From Candidatus Ozemobacteraceae bacterium (GTDB taxonomy: Bacteria > Muiribacteriota > Ozemobacteria > Ozemobacterales > Ozemobacteraceae): a stretch of DNA of 64,000 nucleotides. Position 1 is the stretch's first letter. Each line of letters opens with the position of its first letter. Of the stretch, positions 16,421 to 24,755 are shown piece by piece. Position numbers and translations under genes: made by a program. The notes beneath the pieces were generated by a model, which saw nothing but the letters and a program-made list of their open reading frames with translations, was not told where the DNA came from and did not search any database. The stretch spans positions 62,001-126,000 of the forward strand of contig DAOSOK010000008.1 in NCBI GenBank assembly GCA_035373905.1, read 5' to 3'.

Positions 16421-19264
16421 ATGTCGAATGCCGAAACGGCATGCACAGCGCCTCCCGGACCGGCAGACCGCCGCCCCGAAGGCAGGCGGAAGTCGCTGAC
16501 CTGGGCGGCTGTCTTTTTTCTCATCGTCGTCGTCCTTCCCGCGGCCGGCCTCTGGCACCTGACGAGCCGGTTCGAGGCATCGACCGATGCCGCGCGCGAG
16601 GCCGAGTGCCGCGAAAAGGCGCGGGAGCTGGTCATGCGCCTGCGAAGCGCCCTCGACCGGAACATCGTCATCACCGAGAAGCTCGGCCTGTTCCGGCGCT
16701 CGGTGCTCGCCGAGCGGCGCGGGCGCGCCATCGACGAGGCTTCCGCAAGCCTCCACGACGCCAAGATCAGGCGGTTTTTTCCCGCCGACACCCAGATTCA
16801 CTGGTTCGACGCCTCCGACCGCATGATCCCGGTGGCCGGCCGGCCGGTACCGCCGGGACAACGGGCCTGGCAGGCGTTTCTGCGAGCGATCCGGAGCGAG
16901 ACGGGTGTCAGCGCGACGGAACTGTCACTCGCCCAGAGTTTTTTCAAGAAAACGTTCGGCAGCATCGCCACTCTGAGCTACCTCCGCCGGAGCCGCACCC
17001 AGGCGACCGAAGTGCTGATCGGCGGAAAACTCCACTCGCTCGCCATCGTCGTTTTCAACGCCGGCCGGCCGGCGAAGCGGCGGCTCGGCAGCTGCATCGT
17101 CATCGCTCCCGTATACCGGGCCAAACAGGGCTGGGAACTCGAACGGGCCATCCGCCTTCTCTCCGGCGAGGAAACGGCCATCGGCGGCCTGTGGCAGATC
17201 GCGGGCGACGGGCCGGCGGCCGAACCGCTGTCCCCGGGCATGTTGCACGGTTTGGGACAGCAGCTCGAACGGGGGCAATCGGTGTATTTGACGGCGGAAT
17301 GGTTCATATACTCAATAATATACGATAAGAATCCTGACCTGCTACTGACCGTCGCAATCCGCACCCCCGCGAAATCGCGGTGGGTGACCACCGCCACGAC
17401 CGCGTCGCGCGGCCTGCTCTCAGCGACGGTGCTCGCGGCCGGATTCGCCCTTTTCGCCCTGGGGGCCGGCTGGTGGCATCCCCGGCTCAACCTCGAAGCG
17501 AAATTCAAGATCGCCGCGGCGGCGCTCACCGTTCCGACGCTGCTCGCCATGGCGCTGCTGGGCCTCGAGCATCTGAACCGTCTTTCGCAGAGCCAGACCG
17601 AGGGCCTGCTGAAACAGCTCGAAAGTCAGCTTGCCGGCGTCGAACAGAAGGTCGCCTCGGAGTTGGGCCGCCTCGAAAACCTCCTTCTCGTCGTCAGCAG
17701 AAGCGCCGAACTGGCGTCCGTCGGCTCGACGGCGGCCTTCGAGAGACAGCTGGCCCCGTTTCTCCAATCCGGGCTTTCCAGGGCCGTCCTGGTGTTTCGC
17801 GACGGGCGATCGTACGAGTTCCATGTCGCGGACAGCAAGACCAGTTGGGGCATGCTGGACGCGATCGGCAAGCGGACCATGCAGTATTACGGGTTCAAGG
17901 TGCAGAAGATGCCGAATGAACGGCCGTTTCCCGCCGAGTTCGAAGTGCTGTTCCCGGAAAAGAGCATCGACGACCACAACCAGGCGCTCTTCGACAAACT
18001 CACGCCGATCCAGTTCGCGAGCCAGAAGACCGTCATCTTCCAGGCGTTTTTCAGGGGAAAAGCCGATAAGAAGCCCCTCGGCTTTTTCAACGTGCATTTC
18101 GACCTGTCGAACCTGAACACCCTGATGATGGGGCGGGCGTTGTCGGAGATGCGCCGCCAGGGGGTCAAGCTGGCAGTGCTCGGCGACGTTCCGTCGACGA
18201 ATCTCTATATCGGATCAAATAGAAAAATCCGGAAGATCCTCGACCTGGTACGGTTCACCGGCCAGCCCGTCCAGACGACGCTCGAGTTCCGCGACCGTCC
18301 CTGGCTCGTCCGCGCCCGGCCTCTCAAGGGGATCGACGCCGCCGGCATCTCCCTGATCCGGGCGGACGTAACCGATCCGTCCTGGTCGGCGACCGCGGCG
18401 CTCCTCTTCCTGTTCGCGTTCGGCGGCGCGATGGCCTCGCTCTGGTCCGTACAGCAACTGCGCGCCCTTCTCATCGAGCCCATGTCGGCCCTGTTGATCG
18501 CGGTCAGGCGCGTCGAGGGGGGAGACTACAAAACCCGCATCGTCTCGACGGCCAACGACGAGCTCGGCGTGCTGATCCGGCGGCTCGGCGTGCTGGTCCA
18601 GGGCCTCCGGCACAAGGCCCGCATGACGCCGTTTCTGCGGGCCGACCTCGTGGAAAGCGCCGCGACGCACACGCCCGACCCGGGAAGCCGCCGGCCGGTG
18701 ACGGTGCTGTTCGCGGGGCTTCGCGGGTTCGGCGACGTCGAGGCCAGGCTCGAGCCGGAAGAGGCGATGCAGGTGATGAGCCGGTATCTGGGCCTCTGCG
18801 AGTCCGCCGTCCTGCGCCACGGCGGCGAGATCGACAAGTTCATCGGCGATACCGCGATGGCGATTTACCGTGAAGGGCCGGACCTTCCGCCGACCGGTCT
18901 TCGCGCGGCGAGAACCGCTCTCGAAATCGACCGCGAGATGGAACGCTGGATGGCCGAAGAAGGCGACATGCCCGGCGGACGTCTGCGTCACGGCGTCGGC
19001 TTCGCCTCGGGCTCGCCGGTCGTCGGCCATGTCGGCTCCCTTCGCAAGCGCCTCGACGCAACCGCGATCGGCGACACCGTCAACCTCGCCGCGCGTCTCG
19101 AGAAGCTCGCGGGACGCGATCGGCATCCGTCGGCCCTGACGACAACCGCCACGATCGCCGGCCTGCCCGGAGAAATCGTGCCGGTCCCGACCGGCATCCA
19201 CGGCGTCCGCGGAAGACAGGAAGCGGTCCAGGTCGTCGGTATCCGGAGGCCGGCGCATGAGTGA
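16421..19264 (+). CDS. Double-sensor HAMP class III cyclase homologue, first metal Asp lost
   Basis: 947 residues from ATG 16421 (GAGAG upstream; the frame opens at 16310). Layout: membrane helix (~26-46), periplasmic sensor, two helices (~345-370 and ~380-400), second periplasmic sensor, helix (~665-690), HAMP linker (EPMSALLIAVRRVEGGDYKT) and class III nucleotide cyclase domain from ~755. In the cyclase domain the first metal-binding Asp of the usual FTDIRGF motif is Gly766 (FAGLRGF). Lys806, the second metal Asp810, the base-selecting Asp885, Asn888 and Arg892 are intact. A homodimer should therefore be inactive or impaired. It overlaps the next cyclase gene by 8 nt, and that protein has the opposite set of losses. 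AT-rich codon patches lie near 17303-17335 and 18207-18232. Confidence 0.85.
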   Translation: MSNAETACTAPPGPADRRPEGRRKSLTWAAVFFLIVVVLPAAGLWHLTSRFEASTDAAREAECREKARELVMRLRSALDRNIVITEKLGLFRRSVLAERRGRAIDEASASLHDAKIRRFFPADTQIHWFDASDRMIPVAGRPVPPGQRAWQAFLRAIRSETGVSATELSLAQSFFKKTFGSIATLSYLRRSRTQATEVLIGGKLHSLAIVVFNAGRPAKRRLGSCIVIAPVYRAKQGWELERAIRLLSGEETAIGGLWQIAGDGPAAEPLSPGMLHGLGQQLERGQSVYLTAEWFIYSIIYDKNPDLLLTVAIRTPAKSRWVTTATTASRGLLSATVLAAGFALFALGAGWWHPRLNLEAKFKIAAAALTVPTLLAMALLGLEHLNRLSQSQTEGLLKQLESQLAGVEQKVASELGRLENLLLVVSRSAELASVGSTAAFERQLAPFLQSGLSRAVLVFRDGRSYEFHVADSKTSWGMLDAIGKRTMQYYGFKVQKMPNERPFPAEFEVLFPEKSIDDHNQALFDKLTPIQFASQKTVIFQAFFRGKADKKPLGFFNVHFDLSNLNTLMMGRALSEMRRQGVKLAVLGDVPSTNLYIGSNRKIRKILDLVRFTGQPVQTTLEFRDRPWLVRARPLKGIDAAGISLIRADVTDPSWSATAALLFLFAFGGAMASLWSVQQLRALLIEPMSALLIAVRRVEGGDYKTRIVSTANDELGVLIRRLGVLVQGLRHKARMTPFLRADLVESAATHTPDPGSRRPVTVLFAGLRGFGDVEARLEPEEAMQVMSRYLGLCESAVLRHGGEIDKFIGDTAMAIYREGPDLPPTGLRAARTALEIDREMERWMAEEGDMPGGRLRHGVGFASGSPVVGHVGSLRKRLDATAIGDTVNLAARLEKLAGRDRHPSALTTTATIAGLPGEIVPVPTGIHGVRGRQEAVQVVGIRRPAHE

Positions 19265-22163
19265 ACGGTCTCCCTCCCGGGAGAGGCTCTTCATGCTTCT
19301 TCTGCTCGCGCTTCTGTTCGTGTGCGGCTGGCTCTGCCTCGACGTCATCGAGGAAAGCCGCGAAGACTCGATCCGCCTGGAGCATCTCGACACGCTCCGG
19401 AACCGTCTTCCCCTCCTGCGCGAACGACTGTCTCCGAAAAGCCTGGCCCACGAAAAGATCCTCGCCGGCCTCCACGGCGTGACGGCGTTGAATGCGGGGA
19501 CGGTGCGCAGGATCGTCTCCCGCTGGCGCGCCGCGTTCGGTTCAGATATAAAGTATTCAATATGGAACAAGGAGTACAATCTCCTTGCCAATCGCGGACT
19601 GACCCAACAGGATCGAGAGGCGCTTCTGACGGTCATGGCCGAGCGGAGATGTCGCGAGACGCTCGAGCCGTTCCCCGATTTCGTTCGCGGGATGTATTTT
19701 CCATCCATGACGCATCTTTTCGGAGGTCCGGTAACGTTTCTGGAGCACAACCCCATCTCGCTCAAAACGTCGCGATTTCTCGGCGAATACGGGCAACTTT
19801 TCATCGGACCATGGTTTCCGGACATGTCCCTGTGTTTCGCGGCATACAAGGACCTCGAAATCGCCTCCGAGCCGGCTTCCGTCGGCATCGTCCCCTGCGC
19901 CGGCTTTTTCGCGCTGTTCGTGCCGAACAGGACGATCGGTTCTTCGGAATGGCTGAAAAAAGCCCTCGCGCTGCCGACCGTCGGCCTCGACATCCCGCGG
20001 ATTCATTTGACGACCTGGCGCCGGTTGCGCACGGCGGAACGGGAGATTCCGGGGCTGACGCCGGAACTGGCGCGGACCGTCGCCGTCGAGGCCAAGCGGA
20101 CTTCCGAAGGCGCCATCCTCGACGCCTCGATGCGGGGCGTCGTCTTCATCCGGGAAGCCGGTTGGCAGCATACGATCGCGCTGCACACGGAGCAGATGCG
20201 CCTGCCGTTCCGGCTCGCCCGCTCGCCCGTCATGCCGGCCCTGTTTCTGCTGCTGCTCGCCGCGATCCCGCTGGCGCTCAGCCTCGACGTGCGGGGCGGC
20301 ATCGCGACCGGCCTCTTCCGCCAATGCCTGGCGATCTGCGTGGTCGTGAGCTGCATCCCCGTCACCGGTCTCCTCTGGACAGGCTTCATCGGGAGCCAGA
20401 GCCGTTTCGACTCCCGGCGCGCCGATGCCATGCAACGTCTGGAGCAACGTCTGGAGCAACTCGAGGCGAGCCATGCATCCTACCTGAGCAAGCTGATCAA
20501 ACCGATCCGCAAGTTCCTCGACGATCCGGCGTGGCGCAAGGGCATGCGACCGGATTCCGACATCGCGTCGGCGGTCGCACCATTGAAAAACTTGTTTCTG
20601 AACACCCTGTATGTCATCGATCCCAACGGCAATCCGCATGATTTCACTCCGGGCATCACCGACCCGACGCGCAAAGAAATCAAACAGGTCCGCACGCTCA
20701 TGACGGCGCTCCTCCAGTTTATTTTCTCGACGCTCATCTCTCGCGAGACCTCGTCGGGCGGTTCCGACCGCCAGAACCTTCAGCAGGAGATCCGGGGCGG
20801 CATGATTTACGACATCTTCGCGCTCGCGGTCAGCCCGGAAACCGTCTACCAGCTCGCCATCACCTTCGACCGGCTGATGCTGTTCCAGATGTTCCACGAG
20901 ACGGCCTCGGTCATTTTTCACGAAGTGCTCGACGAATCGATGAAGCCAACGATGCTGCTGTTCGCCGTCATGAACCGCAAGTTCATGATCCAGCAGGAGC
21001 TGACCCAGGCCGTCAACAGCCGCATCAGCCCCGGCCAGGCCGTCCCGCCGATCGTCCTCCAGCAGAACATGGAAGGGGAATGGCCGAACGTCCTCCCCGT
21101 GTCGCCCAGCATGGAACCGGCCATGTATCTCCTTCTGCAGCGATTGAGAAGCGAGGGAGGCAACATCCGCACCCGCCTGACGGTCAACGGAACGCCCTGC
21201 CACGTCCTGGCCCGCCCCCTTACGGGCATGGAGATGATCGGCGCGGCGCTCGAACCGATCGGGCAGGAAGCCGGGATGGCGCTTCCCCCGGCCGTGTTTG
21301 CGGCGGCGTATCCGGTCGCGATCGTCGTTCTCGCCCTGCTCCTGTTCCAGTCGTTCTTCCTGAAACCGGTCGGCGAGATGCGGAAAACGGTCGAAGCGAT
21401 CGCGGCGGGCGATTACGGACAGCGCCTGCCCGTGCTGACCGACGACGAGATCGGCAGCCTGTGTCTCAGCTTCAACGCCATGGCGAAGGACCTGGCCGAA
21501 AAGGAGTTTTTGCGCCGGTTCATCTCGGATCTTACGATGCAGGCCGTCGCCGGCCGCCACCGCCGCACCGCCACACGCCTCACCGCCACGGTGATGTTCA
21601 CCGACATCCGCGGCTTCACGACCATGTCCGAAACCCAGCCGCCCGAGAAGATCACGGCGATGCTCAACGAGTATCTGACCCGCATGGAAGCGGTGATCGA
21701 GGCGCACGGCGGCACGATCGACAAGTTCATCGGCGACGCGATCATGGCCGTCTTCCTGCCGACCCACGGCATGGCCCCGCCGGGCGAGCGCGCCGTCCGG
21801 GCCGCGTTCGGCATGCGCCGCGAGCTCGCCGCATTCAACGCGGCCCGGCGCGCGGCCGGCGAGTTCGAGATCGCGATCGGTAGCGGCATCGCGACGGGCG
21901 AGATTCTGATGGGGGTGCTGGGCCGCTCTGACGGGCGCCAGGACTTCACCGTGACCGGCCCGACGGTGAATATATCATCATCTATGGAAAAGCGGTCGAA
22001 GGAAACGCGCCGCACGCCGATCGTCGCCTGCCCCGCGACCGTCGAAGCCGCTTCCGGGCATCTCGTGACGGAGCCGCTTCCCGCGATTCCCGGAAAACCG
22101 GCGGGCTTCGAACTGGTTTCGATTGCCGATTTCGAGGTATCATTGTCCCATTCCGACACCTGA
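19257..22163 (+). CDS. Double-sensor HAMP class III cyclase homologue, transition-state Arg lost
   Basis: 968 residues, paralogous in layout to the upstream gene: helix (~12-30), periplasmic sensor, two helices (~317-336 and ~350-370), second sensor, helix (~688-706), HAMP (KPVGEMRKTVEAIAAGDYGQ) and cyclase domain. Both metal-binding Asp residues are present (Asp783 in FTDIRGF, Asp827 in FIGDAIM). The base-selecting Asp is Pro902 and the transition-state Arg is Ser909 (GPTVNISSS); Asn905 remains. This is the C1-like half if paired with the upstream protein. The start ATG has GGAGG seven bases upstream, inside the preceding gene. The altered motif coincides with an AT-rich codon patch (21969-21985). 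Confidence 0.85.
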   Translation: MSERSPSRERLFMLLLLALLFVCGWLCLDVIEESREDSIRLEHLDTLRNRLPLLRERLSPKSLAHEKILAGLHGVTALNAGTVRRIVSRWRAAFGSDIKYSIWNKEYNLLANRGLTQQDREALLTVMAERRCRETLEPFPDFVRGMYFPSMTHLFGGPVTFLEHNPISLKTSRFLGEYGQLFIGPWFPDMSLCFAAYKDLEIASEPASVGIVPCAGFFALFVPNRTIGSSEWLKKALALPTVGLDIPRIHLTTWRRLRTAEREIPGLTPELARTVAVEAKRTSEGAILDASMRGVVFIREAGWQHTIALHTEQMRLPFRLARSPVMPALFLLLLAAIPLALSLDVRGGIATGLFRQCLAICVVVSCIPVTGLLWTGFIGSQSRFDSRRADAMQRLEQRLEQLEASHASYLSKLIKPIRKFLDDPAWRKGMRPDSDIASAVAPLKNLFLNTLYVIDPNGNPHDFTPGITDPTRKEIKQVRTLMTALLQFIFSTLISRETSSGGSDRQNLQQEIRGGMIYDIFALAVSPETVYQLAITFDRLMLFQMFHETASVIFHEVLDESMKPTMLLFAVMNRKFMIQQELTQAVNSRISPGQAVPPIVLQQNMEGEWPNVLPVSPSMEPAMYLLLQRLRSEGGNIRTRLTVNGTPCHVLARPLTGMEMIGAALEPIGQEAGMALPPAVFAAAYPVAIVVLALLLFQSFFLKPVGEMRKTVEAIAAGDYGQRLPVLTDDEIGSLCLSFNAMAKDLAEKEFLRRFISDLTMQAVAGRHRRTATRLTATVMFTDIRGFTTMSETQPPEKITAMLNEYLTRMEAVIEAHGGTIDKFIGDAIMAVFLPTHGMAPPGERAVRAAFGMRRELAAFNAARRAAGEFEIAIGSGIATGEILMGVLGRSDGRQDFTVTGPTVNISSSMEKRSKETRRTPIVACPATVEAASGHLVTEPLPAIPGKPAGFELVSIADFEVSLSHSDT

Positions 22164-22178
22164 CGTGGAGGCTGCACG

Positions 22179-23213
22179 ATGAGCGAATCGAAACGGAACG
22201 TCAACATGGCCCGGCCAGGCGAAACGCCCGTTGGAGCCGGGCAGGGGCACACGATCGTCGGCGGCCGCCCCGCGGGCGCGACCGACCGGGGCCGCGGCAT
22301 CCCGCGCGGCATGGAACTGCTGATCAAGCGCGCCGCCGTCGATGCGTCGTTCCGCGCAGATCTTCTCGCGAGGCGCGCCGCCGTCGCGGACGAGCTGGCG
22401 ATCCCGCTCGATCCGTCGGAACGGGCGATGCTGACCTCCATTCCCGAAGCCCAGCTCGGGATCATCATCTCCGGCACGGCCGTTCCCGAACCCCAGCGGA
22501 AGGCGCTTACCGGGGCTTCGGCGGCGGCGATGCTGGCCCTGCTCGCCCAGCTGACCTTCACGCCCGTCGCCGGTCGCGCCGACACGCCCCCGGCCGACGA
22601 AACGAGCGGAGAATTCAGGCCGGGCCTGCCGAACGCGGGCGTCTCGGCCGCCGATGACGACGACCGCATGACGCGCGGCATCAGGCCCGATTTTCCCATG
22701 CCGCCCGGCGGCGTCCGGCCGGATATCCCGAGGCCGCCGAAACCGGCACCCGCCCCGCCCGTCACACCGGATGAGACAGAACAAACTGCCTCTCCGGCTC
22801 CGGCAACGTCGACGTGGAAGCCGGGCGATCCGCTGACGTTCACCGTGTTGCAGGAGGTCCTGGTCAAAGGCGACGTGACGGACCGCCCCTTCAGCGACGC
22901 ACTTGATCTTCTCGCCGCGGATACCGGCGTCAGCATCTCTCTGGCCGGCGGCACGGCGATCGACGCCAGCCGGCGCGTCAGCGCGGCGACAGCCGGTCTG
23001 CCGCTCGGGAAGGCTCTCAGGAAGCTCTGCACCGAGGCCGCCGGAGACGCCGCCCTGTTCGTCATCGATATCGAGGAATCCCGGATCGTCGTCCGGTTCC
23101 ACCCCCGCACCGGCGAGGCCCGGCCCGGCATCCAGACACAGCCGCCCGTCGACGTCGACGATTCGGCCATCACCCGCGGCATCCGGCCGGACATTCCCGG
23201 CTTCGACGAGTAG
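22179..23213 (+). CDS. Leader-like/STN-domain protein with RGIRPD repeats
   Basis: 344 residues, no confident family. Residues ~44-100 (LIKRAAVDASFRADLLARR, then ERAMLTSIPEAQLG) follow the pattern of nitrile-hydratase/Nif11-type (NHLP) RiPP leaders. A hydrophobic stretch at ~109-128 precedes AGRA (131-134), as in an internal export signal. Then comes an acidic/Pro-rich region with TRGIRPDFP (165-173) and GGVRPDIP (177-184). A secretin/TonB short N-terminal (STN)-like fold spans ~219-308, and the C-terminus repeats TRGIRPDIP (332-340) before GFDE. A strong GGAGG precedes ATG 22179. It lies 15 bp after the cyclase pair and 10 bp before a B12 radical SAM gene. The leader and STN assignments are pattern-based inferences. 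Confidence 0.6.
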   Translation: MSESKRNVNMARPGETPVGAGQGHTIVGGRPAGATDRGRGIPRGMELLIKRAAVDASFRADLLARRAAVADELAIPLDPSERAMLTSIPEAQLGIIISGTAVPEPQRKALTGASAAAMLALLAQLTFTPVAGRADTPPADETSGEFRPGLPNAGVSAADDDDRMTRGIRPDFPMPPGGVRPDIPRPPKPAPAPPVTPDETEQTASPAPATSTWKPGDPLTFTVLQEVLVKGDVTDRPFSDALDLLAADTGVSISLAGGTAIDASRRVSAATAGLPLGKALRKLCTEAAGDAALFVIDIEESRIVVRFHPRTGEARPGIQTQPPVDVDDSAITRGIRPDIPGFDE

Positions 23214-23223
23214 CCAGCCTCCG

Positions 23224-24690
23224 ATGACCGCCGATATCACGCTTCTCAACCTGAACCTGCTGTACGTCCGCTACCTCGACACCGTCGACCGCGAACTCCA
23301 CCTGCCGCTCGGCTGCCTCTACCTGACCCGCGCGCTCGAGCAGGCGGGCTACACCGTCGATTTCCGCGACTACCAGCTGACGCAGGCCGCCGAGCCGTTC
23401 AGCACGGGCGCGATCCTGCGCTTCCTCGAGGGCGCCGCGCCCGTCGTCGGCTTCTCCTGCATGGCGAACCTGCTCCCCTTCGCCATCCTGGCGATGCAGG
23501 AATACAAGAAACAACACCCCGAATCGACGCTGGTTCTCGGCGGCGTCGGCTCGAAAGCCGTCGAAGAGCAGATTCTCGAACGCTTCCCCTGGATCGACGT
23601 CATCGCGGTCGGCGAGGGCGAGCGCACCGGCCCCGACCTGCTCGGCGCCATCAGACGCGGAGACGATCTCACCCGCGTGGCCGGCCTCGTCGTGCGCGAC
23701 CGCGACGGCCGCATCGTGCGCACGCCCACGCGCGAGCGGGTCGCCGATCTCGACGCGGTCCCGTTTCCGGCGTTCGAGCACATCGACCTGAAGCAGTACC
23801 GAGGCTACGGCCTGATGTCGTCGCGCGGCTGCCCCTACCCATGCACCTTCTGCTCGGTCGCCCCGGTCTGGGACCACACCTCGACGTTCCGATCGGTCGG
23901 CAACATCGTCGACGAGATGCGCATGCTCCACGAGACGGCCGGGGTGAAGATGTTTCTATTTCAGGACGAATATTTCGTCTCGAAGAAATCCCGCGTCATG
24001 GAGTTCTGCGACGCGCTGAGCCGCTCGGGCCTGAAGGTGATGTGGAAATCCTTCGGCCGCGTCGACCTGACCGACCGCGAGATGATGGAGGCGATGGCCT
24101 CCACGGGCTGCGTCGAGCTGCGGTTCGGCATCGAGAGCGGCTGCGACCGCATCCTCCAGCTCGTGAAGAAAGGCTTCACGGCGGAACAGGCGATCGCGCG
24201 CGTCTCCGAGGCGGTCGGCATTTTCCCGCGCGTCGACGCCTTCTACATCTGGGGTTTCCCGTTCGAGACGATGGAGGACTTTCACCAGACCGTGTTCCAG
24301 ATGGTCTCGCTGCGCATGCTGGGCGCGCGCATCTTGCCATCCATGCTTTGCCTGCTGCCGCAGACCGAGTTGTACCAAACGTATGCCGGGAAAGCGAGGC
24401 TCGAGTTCTGTCCCGAGCTGTTCCCCGAATACATGATCACCGGCCACGAGATCAGCACGATGTCGAAGTTCGAGATCGCGCCCCAGCACCGCCCGATCTA
24501 CGAGTTCATCCAGGCCCACCCCGACCTGTTCCCCGGCTTCTTCCACATCGACCTGGCCGGAAACATCCTGCCCAAGCTCGCCGTGCTGAAAAAATTCGGC
24601 TTCTATCCCGACACGGCCGACGCGGCCACGCCGGAATCCTGCGGCGCCCACTCCCCGGAATCGGCCGCCACCCGCGCCTGCCCCACCTGA
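23224..24690 (+). CDS. B12-binding radical SAM enzyme
   Basis: 488 residues. The N-terminal ~140 are a cobalamin-binding-type Rossmann domain (VGFSCMANLLPFAIL, LVLGGVGSK, VGEGE). The radical SAM core follows with SSRGCPYPCTFCS, Cys203, Cys207 and Cys210 binding the 4Fe-4S cluster. FRSVGNIVDEM and RFGIESGCDRILQLVKKG are typical of the BchE/HpnJ-type class. No SPASM domain is seen; the C-terminus is a ~100-residue helical tail. Start ATG 23224 is 10 bp after the upstream stop with no clear Shine-Dalgarno, implying coupling. Reactions in the class include methylation and ring chemistry; here the neighbouring RGIRPD protein is a plausible but unproven substrate. Confidence 0.88.
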   Translation: MTADITLLNLNLLYVRYLDTVDRELHLPLGCLYLTRALEQAGYTVDFRDYQLTQAAEPFSTGAILRFLEGAAPVVGFSCMANLLPFAILAMQEYKKQHPESTLVLGGVGSKAVEEQILERFPWIDVIAVGEGERTGPDLLGAIRRGDDLTRVAGLVVRDRDGRIVRTPTRERVADLDAVPFPAFEHIDLKQYRGYGLMSSRGCPYPCTFCSVAPVWDHTSTFRSVGNIVDEMRMLHETAGVKMFLFQDEYFVSKKSRVMEFCDALSRSGLKVMWKSFGRVDLTDREMMEAMASTGCVELRFGIESGCDRILQLVKKGFTAEQAIARVSEAVGIFPRVDAFYIWGFPFETMEDFHQTVFQMVSLRMLGARILPSMLCLLPQTELYQTYAGKARLEFCPELFPEYMITGHEISTMSKFEIAPQHRPIYEFIQAHPDLFPGFFHIDLAGNILPKLAVLKKFGFYPDTADAATPESCGAHSPESAATRACPT

Positions 24691-24703
24691 TTTCCCCCGG
24701 ACG

Positions 24704-24742
24704 AAAACCGGGCCGAATCGTCTTCCGATCCGGCCCGGTTTT
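24704..24742. terminator. Bidirectional terminator
   Basis: AAAACCGGGCCG (24704-24715) pairs with CGGCCCGGTTTT (24731-24742), with A/T tails on both sides. It serves the plus-strand radical SAM operon and the convergent clostripain-like gene. Confidence 0.9.
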
Positions 24743-24755
24743 ATCGTAATATATA

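Noticed and set aside
18215..21767. Very long minus-strand ORFs (592 and 736 codons) opposite the cyclases
   Set aside because: Antisense shadows; the plus frames contain HAMP and cyclase motifs.
16421..22163. Cyclase genes as decaying pseudogenes
   Set aside because: Both frames are intact over 940 codons, overlap with a good internal Shine-Dalgarno, and their losses are complementary rather than random.
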